DNA from: Bradyrhizobium algeriense
GTDB lineage: Bacteria; Pseudomonadota; Alphaproteobacteria; Rhizobiales; Xanthobacteraceae
Assembly: GCF_003062295.1 (NCBI RefSeq)
Contig: NZ_PYCN01000015.1
Coordinates: forward strand, 1 to 64,000
Length of the DNA stretch: 64,000 nucleotides
Direction of reading: 5' to 3'
This document shows positions 1 to 8,155 of this stretch, one piece after another; positions within the stretch are counted from its first letter, which is position 1; each line of letters opens with the position of its first letter. Made by a program: the position numbers and the translations under genes. The notes beneath the pieces were generated by a model that ran no database searches, was not told the origin of the DNA, and saw only the letters and a list, made by a program, of their open reading frames with translations.

Positions 1-93
1 ATGCACTATGATCTTGGATACTTCGACCTGGAGCAGAAAACCCTGCAACCCCTCGACAACCCGTTCGGCACGAGGTTGTCACCCATGTCTTAG
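1..93 (+). CDS. IS481-type transposase, C-terminal end (cut by window edge)
   Basis: The open frame runs in from the left edge and stops at TAG 91-93. The 30 visible residues end in DNPFGTRLSPMS, which I recognise as the usual C-terminus of IS481-like DDE transposases; the catalytic domain lies outside the window. The stop codon overlaps the terminal repeats of the element. Whether the full transposase is intact cannot be judged here. Confidence 0.6.
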   Translation: MHYDLGYFDLEQKTLQPLDNPFGTRLSPMS

Positions 94-127
94 GTACGAC
101 CCGTTACCTATGTCTCCGGGCTGGACA
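78..127. mobile_element. Probable right end of the IS481-type element
   Basis: Two copies of GT(C/T)ACC(C/T)ATGTCT lie at 78-90 and 103-115, the kind of short repeated terminal sequence seen at the ends of these elements. The outer limit near 127 is a guess, because the other end is not in the window. A tRNA-Ser gene begins only about 14 nt beyond. Confidence 0.45.
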
Positions 128-140
128 CGGCGGCTTATGG

Positions 141-227
141 CGGAAGGGGTGGGATTCGAACCCACGGTACCCTTGCGGGCACGCCGGTTTTCAAGACCGG
201 TGCCTTAAACCGCTCGGCCACCCTTCC
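141..227 (-). tRNA. tRNA-Ser (anticodon UGA)
   Basis: This is an 87-nt cloverleaf read on the minus strand. The acceptor arm is GGAAGGG paired with CCCTTCC, with discriminator G at 141. The anticodon stem CCGGT/ACCGG holds the loop CTTGAAA, giving anticodon TGA. There is a long variable arm as expected for tRNA-Ser, and a T-arm with GGTTCGAATCC. CCA is not encoded. It would decode UCA. Confidence 0.95.
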
Positions 228-379
228 AGCTCAGGAATTTCAGTCGCTTAGCTTAGGGCTGGCTCGAACGCAATGCGAACGTGGCCCCGATGTGCACCGA
301 TCCCGCCATTTTGGAAGAAGCCCGCGATGAGGGCGTCAATCATCCCGGCACCGTCGCCGCAATTGGAGCGGACGTGGAT

Positions 380-478
380 TTAGCCGAACACCACTGCCAG
401 CAGGCTCGAGCACAGGAGCACGAAGCTGGCCGTCGTCAGGGCAAGAAATCCGTTGGAGACAATGTCGTGGCTGCGCAT
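380..478 (-). CDS. Putative 32-residue single-pass membrane protein
   Basis: This short frame reads ATG to TAA and gives a polar N-terminus (MRSHDIVSNG) followed by one hydrophobic helix (roughly residues 11-31) ending in AVVFG. A modest ribosome-binding sequence, TAGGTG, lies a few bases upstream. It follows another tiny minus-strand gene at 588-677, so the two could share a transcript. I do not recognise the family. The composition resembles the many very small membrane proteins of bradyrhizobia, but coding status rests only on frame, hydrophobicity and position. Confidence 0.4.
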   Translation of the reverse strand: MRSHDIVSNGFLALTTASFVLLCSSLLAVVFG

Positions 479-587
479 GATACACCTACCACTCAGATGC
501 TCGTCCGAATTTATCAAAGCTTTCTGAATCTACCGAGCCATCTGTCCGAAGCCGCGCGGTCCCCCCGAACCGCCAGGCGTTCAAATC

Positions 588-677
588 TCAAGCTCTGGAA
601 CGATAGCCTTCAAATGCGTGTGCAAGGAAAATGCCCGCGCTCACCAAACCCATCACCGCTGTAACCGTCTCGATCAT
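588..677 (-). CDS. Putative 29-residue small membrane-associated protein
   Basis: This frame runs from ATG at 677 to TGA at 588. The product begins MIETVTAVMGLVSAG, continues with a hydrophobic stretch, and ends AHAFEGYRSRA, so one short helix is followed by a basic tail. A strong Shine-Dalgarno sequence (GAAGGA) sits about 8 nt before the ATG, which is the best support for translation. I believe near-identical tiny proteins are annotated as hypothetical in Bradyrhizobium, but could not check this. The function is unknown. Confidence 0.55.
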   Translation of the reverse strand: MIETVTAVMGLVSAGIFLAHAFEGYRSRA

Positions 678-1021
678 CGCACAAATCCTTCGCGCCCCTG
701 CAATCCACAGAACGACTCCACCGTTGCACAGTCAAAAAGATTCACTGGCTGGAATCACAGATCGGTCGTGAGTGATGATTTACTGCAACAGATTGTCTGA
801 ATGGGGCACAGGACGGATGCGACGAAGGACGCATACACGGTGAATCGAGGCGCTATGCCCGTAGATCAACGGATACGCAAAGCAACCATTCATTCACCAC
901 GCGGGAGCAGACCCCATTTCCGCCGTGTTCCGGTTGCGATATCTTCACAACGTGATGCGGAGGTGGGACGCATCGTGGGTAAAGGCCGCAACGCTTCAAC
1001 GTAGGCAGTCGGCCGCTGAAA
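678..1021. other. Intergenic stretch upstream of rlpA
   Basis: About 340 bases lie between the 29-residue gene (minus) and rlpA (plus), so both promoters should be here. Reading frames exist on both strands, but none has a convincing start signal or a recognisable product. I see no hairpin terminator, tRNA or clear sigma-70 hexamer pair. Confidence 0.5.
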
Positions 1022-1960
1022 ATGGTAATTGGGGCGATGGGGATTCGACGGCCAAAAACGATCGTCCTGGCGGCGCGTGGTACCGTTGCCGTGGCAACGT
1101 GCCTTCTGCTTGCCAATTGCGCCTCGTCCGACAAATTCGCGAGCCGCATCGATCCCAAATATGGCGTCTCCTCGAGCCCTCGCGTGGTGGCGTTAGGGGA
1201 GCCCGTGCCGAAGGGTGGGGGAACCTACCGCATTGGCAAGCCCTACACTGTCGCAGGCCGGATCTACGTGCCGGAAGAGGATCCGAACTACCGCGCCGAG
1301 GGAATGGCTTCCTGGTATGGCGATGACTTCCACGGCCGGCTGACCGCCAATGGCGAAGTTTTCGACATGACCTCGCTGACGGCGGCCCATCCGACCCTGC
1401 CGATCCCGAGCTACGCCCGCGTCACCAACACCCGGAACGGCAAATCGCTGATCGTGCGGGTCAACGACCGCGGCCCCTACCACGGCAACCGGCTCATCGA
1501 CGTCTCGAACAAGGCCGCGGAACTGCTTGAATTCAAAGCAAATGGCGTCGCTAAGGTCCGGGTCGAATATGTCGGCCGGGCACCGCTGGAGGGTTCCGAC
1601 GACCGCCAGCTGCTGGCAACGCTCCGCACCGGCGAGCCGGCGCCGTCTCCGTCCACGGTCCGGGTCGCTTCGGCCCGTCCGTTTGTGCCCGAGATATCAT
1701 CGTCTGCGGGCCGAATCCGGGGCGAGGTTCCGATGCCGGAGGGGCGGCCCTATAGCCTTGGCAATACCTCGGCCGATTACGCCTCGGTCAACGCGACTTC
1801 GGAAATGTCGGCCTCCAGCCGCCCGCGTGGCCGTACCGCGGAAAATCCGCGCGCCGTGTCCTACGAGAATGACGCCAGCTATACGGCGCCGCGCCAGACT
1901 TACCTGCCGGTCGATCCGCGGGGGCCGAGCGAAGTGCTGAGCGGGCGCGGGCTGTACTAA
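1022..1960 (+). CDS. rlpA: RlpA-family septal ring lytic transglycosylase (lipoprotein)
   Basis: RlpA cleaves glycan strands lacking stem peptides in peptidoglycan at the division site. The 312-residue product has an N-terminal signal ending in a lipobox (LANC, Cys33). A double-psi beta-barrel domain follows at about residues 93-185 and contains GMASWYG, Glu112, His123 (AAHP) and Asp149 (NDRGP), which match the residues known to matter in Pseudomonas RlpA. The C-terminal 120 residues are low-complexity and no SPOR domain is visible, so septal targeting may rely on something else. The start could instead be the ATG at 1037. The gene is monocistronic. Confidence 0.88.
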   Translation: MVIGAMGIRRPKTIVLAARGTVAVATCLLLANCASSDKFASRIDPKYGVSSSPRVVALGEPVPKGGGTYRIGKPYTVAGRIYVPEEDPNYRAEGMASWYGDDFHGRLTANGEVFDMTSLTAAHPTLPIPSYARVTNTRNGKSLIVRVNDRGPYHGNRLIDVSNKAAELLEFKANGVAKVRVEYVGRAPLEGSDDRQLLATLRTGEPAPSPSTVRVASARPFVPEISSSAGRIRGEVPMPEGRPYSLGNTSADYASVNATSEMSASSRPRGRTAENPRAVSYENDASYTAPRQTYLPVDPRGPSEVLSGRGLY

Positions 1961-1962
1961 AT

Positions 1963-2043
1963 AGCGTTTTTCAAGCGAAAGCCTGCCCCGGACTCGATCC
2001 CGGGTGGCGCTCGGTTCGCGTCAAGAAAACGCGTCAAACAGAA
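1963..2043. repeat. Bradyrhizobial interspersed repeat (degenerate)
   Basis: The stretch between two convergent genes contains TAGCGTTTTTCAAGCGAA at one end and GCGTCAAGAAAACGCGTC near the other. I recognise this pair of blocks from a short repeat common between Bradyrhizobium genes. It may act as a bidirectional 3'-end structure for rlpA and the epoxide hydrolase gene. The repeat status is from memory, not from copies within this window. Confidence 0.35.
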
Positions 2044-2046
2044 AAC

Positions 2047-2991
2047 TTATCCCTTCAGGAAGTCGATCAGGGCGGCGTTGACCTCGTCGGGGCGCTCCTG
2101 CTGAATCCAGTGACCGGCCCCATCCAGAATGAGCTTCTGCCGCAAGTTCGGCAGCACGCGCTCCATCTCATTGACCAGCTTGGCGCCGATCAGCCCGGTG
2201 ACGACGCCATCCTTTGATCCCGCGATGAACAGGGAGGGCTGGTGGATTTGCGCGCCCTGCCATGGCGCCGTCAGTTCCCAATTGCGGTCGATGTTGCGAT
2301 ACCAGTTCAGCCCGCCTCGAAAGCCCGAGTCCTTGTAGGCGGCTGCGAAATAGGCGAGGTCGGCCTCGGTCAGCCAATTCGGCAACGGCCGATTCGGGTC
2401 GGCGTCGGCGAGGAATCCCTTGCCCTCCTGAACAAATTGATGGGCCGCCGGATCGGAGAACCCGCGCCCGGCCAGCACGATTCGCATTGTTGCCGCGACA
2501 TCGCGCTCGAACTCGGCCTCGGCTACGCCGGGAGGCTGAAAATACTGCCAGTAGAAATTGGTAATCCCGTTGTTCCGCAGGGTCTCGAGCGGCAGGCCGC
2601 GTCCGCGGGAGGGCGGCGGAACGCTGAGGCCCGCGACCTTGGTGAAGACATCGGGCCGGAACAGTGCCGCGTGCCAGGCGACCGGCGCACCCCAGTCATG
2701 GCCGACGATGACGGCCTGCTTTTCGCCAAGCGCCGCCACCAGCGCGACCATGTCGCCGACATTGTGGAAGATGGTGTAGGCGCCGATTTCGGCGGGCGCG
2801 CTGGTTCGGCCGAACCCGCGCATATCGGGGGCGACGACATGGAAACCGGCTTCGGCGATCGCTCCGATCTGGTGCCGCCAGGAATAGGACAGTTCGGGCC
2901 AGCCATGGCAGAGCAGCACCAGCGGACCCTGGCCCTGCTCGACAACAAAGAAGTCCAGCCCGTTGGCGGAAATGGTGCGTGAGGATGGCAT
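2047..2991 (-). CDS. Epoxide hydrolase-type alpha/beta hydrolase
   Basis: This 314-residue cytosolic protein carries the hallmarks of soluble epoxide hydrolases. HGWP (29-32) forms the oxyanion site, GHDWG (97-101) gives Asp99 as nucleophile, and AGHW near the C-terminus gives His294 as the catalytic base. A Tyr-rich lid (NFYWQYFQPPG) would hold the epoxide. An Asp rather than Ser nucleophile excludes ordinary esterases; fluoroacetate or haloalkane dehalogenases are the main alternatives. The start at MPSSRTIS was chosen because the 33 residues before it look non-coding. It is divergent from the carboxypeptidase gene at 3169. The natural substrate is unknown. Confidence 0.85.
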   Translation of the reverse strand: MPSSRTISANGLDFFVVEQGQGPLVLLCHGWPELSYSWRHQIGAIAEAGFHVVAPDMRGFGRTSAPAEIGAYTIFHNVGDMVALVAALGEKQAVIVGHDWGAPVAWHAALFRPDVFTKVAGLSVPPPSRGRGLPLETLRNNGITNFYWQYFQPPGVAEAEFERDVAATMRIVLAGRGFSDPAAHQFVQEGKGFLADADPNRPLPNWLTEADLAYFAAAYKDSGFRGGLNWYRNIDRNWELTAPWQGAQIHQPSLFIAGSKDGVVTGLIGAKLVNEMERVLPNLRQKLILDGAGHWIQQERPDEVNAALIDFLKG

Positions 2992-3168
2992 CGCGTTTCC
3001 GCCCTGTTTTTCGTATCTTGTCGGGAAATGGCAGCATCGCCACGATACGTTCCTTCGTTCGGTGCCGCAATCCGATCGACACGGCGGCAAGTCCGAAAGG
3101 CAAGTCTAAAACCTGTGTTGTTTGCGATACTTCCAACTGTTAGAACGCAGGGATTCAGGACATCGCCG

Positions 3169-4431
3169 ATGGCAGCAGAGACTTCCGTTTCCCGCAAATC
3201 CGACGCCGCGGCCATCATCCCGTGGCGCGGCCTGATGGCCGCCGTCGTAGCGCTTGCGGTCGGTTGGGGCGGGATCGTGTATGCCGCCAACAACAGCGTG
3301 CAGGGCGCACCGAAGAAGGAGGATGGCGGCTTTGACGGCGACGCGCCGACCGCAATCCTGATCGAGGCCTCGAGCGGCAGCGTGCTGTTCGAGAAGAACG
3401 CCGACGAGTTGCGGGCGCCGTCCAGCATGATGAAGCTGATGACCGCCGAGGTGGTTTTCAACGCCATCAAGAAAGGCGACGTCAAACCCACTGATGAATA
3501 CCGGATCAGCGAGAACGCCTGGCGCAAGGGTGGGGCACCGGCGGGCGGCTCGACGATGTTTGCCATCCTCAACAGCAAGGTGTCGGTGGACGACCTGTTG
3601 AAGGGCGCGATCATCCAGAGCGGCAATGATTCCTGCATTGCGCTAGCCGAAGGCATGGCCGGCAACGAGCGGATCTTCGCCGCCGACTTCTTGACCAAGC
3701 GCGCCCGCGAGCTTGGCATGACGAAGTCGACATTCGGAAATTCCAGCGGGCTGCCCGATCCGGCCAACAAGATGACCGTTCGGGAACTGGGCAAACTGGC
3801 GCGTCACCTGATCCTGACCTATCCCGACATGTACAAATTGTTCGGCGAGCGGGAGTTCACCTGGAACAAGATCCGGCAGCAGAACCGCAATCCGCTTCTG
3901 AACTCGCTCAATGGAGCCGACGGGCTGAAGACCGGCTACACCAAGGAAGGCGGCTATGGGATGGTCGGCTCTGCGGTTCAGAACGACACGCGGCTGATCG
4001 TCGTGGTCAACGGCATGGAGGATCCCGACGATCGCGCCTCCGAAGCCAAGAAGATGCTGGAATGGGGCTTTCGCAATTTCGAGACGCGCACGTTGTTCGC
4101 GGCCAACCAGCAGGTCGGCTATGCCAAGGTGTTTGGCGGCGAAAGCCGCTCGGTGAAGCTAGCAAGCCCCGAGCCGATCAAGGTGATGGTGCCGAAGAAC
4201 GGCAGCGAGAAACTGATCGCGCGCATTGTCTACAACGGTCCGGTTCGGGCGCCGGTGCAGGCTGGCCAGCCGGTCGGTGTCGTCAAGGTGTGGCGAGGCC
4301 AGAACATCGCCGTGGAGACGCCAGTCTATGCCGCGGAGGCGATCGGCACCGGCTCGACCATGCGCCGCGCGATCGACGGCGCCAGCGAGCTCGTCATCGG
4401 CATGTTCCGCGCGAGCGCAGAGAAGCTCTGA
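3169..4431 (+). CDS. D-alanyl-D-alanine carboxypeptidase (PBP5/6 type)
   Basis: This enzyme trims the terminal D-Ala of peptidoglycan pentapeptides in the periplasm. The 420-residue product has an N-terminal signal/anchor helix at about 21-41. The three penicillin-binding motifs are SMMK (86-89, Ser nucleophile), SGN (151-153) and KTG (254-256). A PBP5-like C-terminal beta domain follows. The start was set at MAAETS because AGGA lies about 8 nt upstream and the longer frame adds implausible sequence. It leads the run dac-tmk-holB, with tmk starting 2 nt after its stop. Confidence 0.92.
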   Translation: MAAETSVSRKSDAAAIIPWRGLMAAVVALAVGWGGIVYAANNSVQGAPKKEDGGFDGDAPTAILIEASSGSVLFEKNADELRAPSSMMKLMTAEVVFNAIKKGDVKPTDEYRISENAWRKGGAPAGGSTMFAILNSKVSVDDLLKGAIIQSGNDSCIALAEGMAGNERIFAADFLTKRARELGMTKSTFGNSSGLPDPANKMTVRELGKLARHLILTYPDMYKLFGEREFTWNKIRQQNRNPLLNSLNGADGLKTGYTKEGGYGMVGSAVQNDTRLIVVVNGMEDPDDRASEAKKMLEWGFRNFETRTLFAANQQVGYAKVFGGESRSVKLASPEPIKVMVPKNGSEKLIARIVYNGPVRAPVQAGQPVGVVKVWRGQNIAVETPVYAAEAIGTGSTMRRAIDGASELVIGMFRASAEKL

Positions 4432-4433
4432 GC

Positions 4434-5120
4434 ATGACCCAGGCAACGCTGCAGTGGCCTTCCGGACGCGGGAAGTTCATTACGTTTGAAGGCGGCGAGG
4501 GCTCTGGAAAGTCCACGCAGATCAAGAAGCTCGCCGAGCGTCTTGGGGCGGGAAAGCTGCGCGTCATCGTCACCCGCGAGCCGGGTGGCTCGCCGGGCGC
4601 GGAAATCATGCGGCATCTCGTGCTGTCGGGCATGGGCAAGCTGCTTGGACCGGAGGCGGAGACGTTATTGTTTGCTGCCGCCCGTGACGATCATGTTCGC
4701 ACGGTTATCCAGCCCGCGCTCGGACAGGGAACATGGGTGCTGTGCGATCGCTTCTCGGATTCGACCCGCGCCTACCAGGGCAGTCTGGGGCAGGTCTCGC
4801 CCATCGTGCTCAACGCCATGCAGCGCGTCACCATCGGCGATCTCAAGCCGGACCTGACCATCATTCTGGACATTCCCGTGGAAGTCGGCCTGCAGCGGGC
4901 CGCGGCTCGGCGCGGCAGCGGCGTGCCCGATCGTTTCGAGGCGGAAGATCTGCAGTTTCATCAGGAGCTGCGCGACGCCTATCGGCAGATCGCCGCCGAA
5001 GACCCGCAGCGCTGCGTGCTGATCGACGCCGATGCCGATGCAGACACGGTCGCAGGGCGCGTCTGGACGGCGCTGCGCGAACGTGTGTTGTCTGTCCCGA
5101 GCCCGGCGGGGACGGCATGA
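4434..5120 (+). CDS. tmk: Thymidylate kinase
   Basis: Tmk phosphorylates dTMP to dTDP in the cytosol. The 228-residue protein has the P-loop GGEGSGKST (20-28), the DR motif in LCDRFSDSTRAYQG that contacts the nucleotide, and a LID segment rich in Arg (AARRGSGVPDRFE). Length is normal for the family. The start at 4434 follows the preceding stop by 2 nt, and its own stop overlaps the holB start in ATGA, so translation of the three genes is probably coupled. The tmk-holB-metG-tatD order is common in alphaproteobacteria. Confidence 0.96.
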   Translation: MTQATLQWPSGRGKFITFEGGEGSGKSTQIKKLAERLGAGKLRVIVTREPGGSPGAEIMRHLVLSGMGKLLGPEAETLLFAAARDDHVRTVIQPALGQGTWVLCDRFSDSTRAYQGSLGQVSPIVLNAMQRVTIGDLKPDLTIILDIPVEVGLQRAAARRGSGVPDRFEAEDLQFHQELRDAYRQIAAEDPQRCVLIDADADADTVAGRVWTALRERVLSVPSPAGTA

Positions 5121-6157
5121 GCGCACGCAAGACCGAGCAGGAAACGGCGGTCAGGCATCCCCGCCAAACGGCCGATCTGTTCGGCCACCGCGAGGCGGAG
5201 ATGGCATTGCTCAATGCCTATCGCAGCGGACGCATTCCGCATGCCTGGCTGATCGGCGGCCCACAGGGCATCGGCAAGGCGACGCTGGCCTATCGCATGG
5301 CCCGCTTTGTGCTCGCGAATTCCAAGCCCATGGCGCCTACGGTACAACGCGCCGAGACGCTGGCGCTCGATCCGGGCGATCCCGTCGCGCGTCAGGTCAC
5401 CGCGGGTGCGCATGGCGGCCTACTGGTGCTGGAGCGCGGCCTCAACGATCGCGGCGTGATGCGGACCGTGATTACCGTCGACGAGACGCGGGAGACGATT
5501 TCGTTCTTCGGCTCGACCGCGGCGGTGGATGGCTGGCGGGTCTGCATCGTCGACACCGTCGACGAGCTCAATCCGAACGCCGCTAACGCGCTGCTCAAGA
5601 TCCTCGAAGAACCGCCGCAACGATCGCTGTTCCTGCTCGTCAGCCATTCGCCGGCGCGGGCGCTGCCGACGATCCTGTCGCGTTGCCGCAAGCTGCCGCT
5701 GCGGCCGCTCGCGACCGACGACGTCATTCGCGCGGCGTCGCGGGCCGCTGACATAGCCCCCGATGATTCCGCGCTATCGGAGGCTGCCGATGCCGCGGAG
5801 GGCAGTGTGTCGCGCGCGCTGACGCTGCTCGGCGGCGATGCGCTGAAGCTGCAACAGCGGACCGCGGCGCTGCTGGCGACGCTGCCGCAGGTCGATCCGC
5901 GCGAGCTGCATGCGCTGGGCGATGCGCTGGGCACCAGCGATCGGGTGGCGCTGGCGGCTTTCATCGACGGCATCGATCGCTGGATCGGCGAAAAGCTGCG
6001 CACTGACGACGCCAACGCGAATCTGCCCCGCCTTGCACGGCTGGCTGAGGTATGGGAAAAGATCGTCCGCGCCGCGCGCGACACCGAATCCTACAACCTG
6101 GAACGAAAACCGCTGGTTTTCTCGGTGTTCGGGATGCTCGCGGAAGCAACCCGATAA
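5117..6157 (+). CDS. holB: DNA polymerase III subunit delta'
   Basis: Delta' is the stator of the clamp loader that opens the beta clamp. The 346-residue product has an AAA+ fold: a P-loop-like GPQGIGKAT (48-56), a sensor region with LKILEEPPQ, and the SRC arginine-finger motif in TILSRCRKL. These fit holB better than dnaX. The start overlaps the tmk stop (ATGA). The C-terminal third is the variable collar domain. Metabolism of dTTP and replication are thus linked in one transcript. Confidence 0.93.
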   Translation: MSARKTEQETAVRHPRQTADLFGHREAEMALLNAYRSGRIPHAWLIGGPQGIGKATLAYRMARFVLANSKPMAPTVQRAETLALDPGDPVARQVTAGAHGGLLVLERGLNDRGVMRTVITVDETRETISFFGSTAAVDGWRVCIVDTVDELNPNAANALLKILEEPPQRSLFLLVSHSPARALPTILSRCRKLPLRPLATDDVIRAASRAADIAPDDSALSEAADAAEGSVSRALTLLGGDALKLQQRTAALLATLPQVDPRELHALGDALGTSDRVALAAFIDGIDRWIGEKLRTDDANANLPRLARLAEVWEKIVRAARDTESYNLERKPLVFSVFGMLAEATR

Positions 6158-6206
6158 CGCTCCGCCTGATAACAATCCCGACAATTTTTGACAGATAGAG
6201 GAATTC

Positions 6207-8141
6207 GTGGTGGCGAAGGCTGGAAAGAAAGCTTCGAAAAAGCGCAAGGCGAAGAAGGTCCGCAAGTCGCCGCCCGCGTCCGCCACCAAGAAGGCGGCGA
6301 AGAAGCGCGCCGCCAAGAAGGGTGCGACCAAACGCACGCGCGTCGTGAAGAAGGCCGGCAAGGCGTCGAAGAAGACTGCCAGCAAAGTCGCGAAAAAGTC
6401 ACCCAAAAAGGCTGCGAAGAAAGCTGCCAAGAAGCCTGCCGAGAAATCAGCGAAGAAATCCGCGAACAAAGCGACGAAGGCGCGCGCGGTAACATCGCAA
6501 GAGGCAACTCCTGCCGTACAGGCAGCCCCCGTAGCTAAACGTGCAAAGCCAACCACGCCGCGCGCGAAGCCGGCTGCCGCGGCCCAGCCGGCGGTGGCTG
6601 CCGAGCGCAATACTTACTTCATCACCACCGCGATCGCCTATCCCAACGGCATTCCGCATATCGGCCACGCCTACGAGGCGATCGCGACCGATGCGCTGGC
6701 GCGGTTTCAGCGGCTAAACGGCAAGGACGTATTTTTTCTCACGGGCACCGACGAGCACGGCCTGAAGATGGTGCAGACCGCCGAGAGCGAGGGGCTTGGC
6801 GTCGCCGAACTCGCCGCGCGCAATGCCGGCCGGTTCAAGGAAATGGACGAACGGCTCAACGTGTCGTTCGACCGCTTCATCCGCACCACGGAGCCCGACC
6901 ATCATCGTTCGGTCCAGGTGGTCTGGAACCGGATGCAGCAGAACGGCGACATCTATATCGACACCTATGCCGGCTGGTATTCGGTGCGCGACGAAGCCTA
7001 TTACGCCGAGGAGGAGACCGTCCTCGGTGAGGACAATGTGCGCCGCGGCCCGCAGGGCTCGCCGGTCGAATGGGTCGAGGAGAAGAGCTACTTCTTCAAG
7101 CTCTCCGCCTATCAGGACCGGCTGCTGGCACTCTACGAGAACCAGCCCGATTTCATCGGACCGGATTCGCGCCGCAACGAAGTCATCAGCTTCGTGAAGG
7201 GCGGGCTGAAGGATCTCTCGATCTCGCGCACGACGTTCGACTGGGGCGTCAAGGTGCCCAACGACCCCGAGCACGTGATGTATGTCTGGGTCGATGCGCT
7301 GACCAACTACATCACCGGCGTCGGCTTTCCCGACGAGAGCGATCCGAACTGGCGCTACTGGCCGGCGGACGTCCATGTCATCGGCAAGGACATCATCCGC
7401 TTCCACGCGGTATACTGGCCGGCGTTCCTGATGTCGGCCGGCATTCCCGTGCAGAAGCGGGTCTATGCCCACGGCTTCCTGTTCAGCAGGGGCGAGAAGA
7501 TGTCGAAGTCGGTCGGCAACGTCGTCGATCCCTTCAATCTGGCAGATCAATATGGCGTCGACCAGATGCGCTATTTCTTCCTGCGCGAGGTGCCGTTCGG
7601 CCAAGACGGCAACTACAACCACGAAGCCATCGTCGCGCGCATCAATGCCGATCTCGCCAACGACCTCGGCAATCTGGCGCAGCGCTCGCTGTCGATGATC
7701 GCCAAGCAGCTCGGCGGCGTGCTGCCGGAGCCCGGCGAGTTCACCGATAATGACAAGGAGATCCTGGCGGAGGCAGACGCCATGCTGGCGGCGTCGCGGA
7801 CCGCAATGGCGACCCAACAGATCCATCAATGGCTGAACGCGGTGTGGTCCGTGGTCGCCGAAGCCAACCGCTATTTTGCGGGCGAGGCGCCGTGGGCGTT
7901 GGCCAAGACCGATCCTGACAGGCAGAAAACCGTTTTGTACGTGACGGCGGAAGTCGTGCGGCAGGTCGCCATCCTGACCCAGCCGGTGATGCCGGATGCC
8001 TCGAGCAAGCTGCTCGACAGTCTCGGCGTTGCCCAGGACGCGCGGGACTTCGCAGCGCTCAGCACGCGGATCAAGGCCGGCGCAACCCTTCCGCCGCCGG
8101 TCGGCGTGTTTCCGCGCTACGTCGAACCAAAGACGGATTGA
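6207..8141 (+). CDS. metG: Methionyl-tRNA synthetase with long Lys/Ala-rich N-terminal tail
   Basis: MetRS charges tRNA-Met. The class I core starts near residue 134 (ERNTYFITTAIAYPNG) and has HIGH (151-154) and KMSKS (431-435). The core is about 510 residues, lacks the zinc-knuckle cysteines and lacks a C-terminal tRNA-binding domain, as in many alphaproteobacteria. Ahead of it lie about 132 residues made mostly of Lys and Ala with AKK and KKAAKK repeats, resembling histone H1 tails. The frame begins at GTG 6207 (or GTG 6210) right after AGAGGA at 6196-6201, and no Met lies between the tail and the core, so the tail appears to be translated. Confidence 0.93.
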   Translation: MVAKAGKKASKKRKAKKVRKSPPASATKKAAKKRAAKKGATKRTRVVKKAGKASKKTASKVAKKSPKKAAKKAAKKPAEKSAKKSANKATKARAVTSQEATPAVQAAPVAKRAKPTTPRAKPAAAAQPAVAAERNTYFITTAIAYPNGIPHIGHAYEAIATDALARFQRLNGKDVFFLTGTDEHGLKMVQTAESEGLGVAELAARNAGRFKEMDERLNVSFDRFIRTTEPDHHRSVQVVWNRMQQNGDIYIDTYAGWYSVRDEAYYAEEETVLGEDNVRRGPQGSPVEWVEEKSYFFKLSAYQDRLLALYENQPDFIGPDSRRNEVISFVKGGLKDLSISRTTFDWGVKVPNDPEHVMYVWVDALTNYITGVGFPDESDPNWRYWPADVHVIGKDIIRFHAVYWPAFLMSAGIPVQKRVYAHGFLFSRGEKMSKSVGNVVDPFNLADQYGVDQMRYFFLREVPFGQDGNYNHEAIVARINADLANDLGNLAQRSLSMIAKQLGGVLPEPGEFTDNDKEILAEADAMLAASRTAMATQQIHQWLNAVWSVVAEANRYFAGEAPWALAKTDPDRQKTVLYVTAEVVRQVAILTQPVMPDASSKLLDSLGVAQDARDFAALSTRIKAGATLPPPVGVFPRYVEPKTD

Positions 8142-8155
8142 GCCGTTTGCAAGCC

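Noticed and set aside
248..343. A 31-codon minus-strand frame starting MIDALIAGFFQNGG
   Set aside because: It lacks a good ribosome-binding site and hydrophobic or conserved character beyond a few residues; weaker than the two small genes upstream of it.
281..664. A plus-strand frame of 127 codons near the left end
   Set aside because: It overlaps both minus-strand small genes, lacks a ribosome-binding site and gives an unstructured product.
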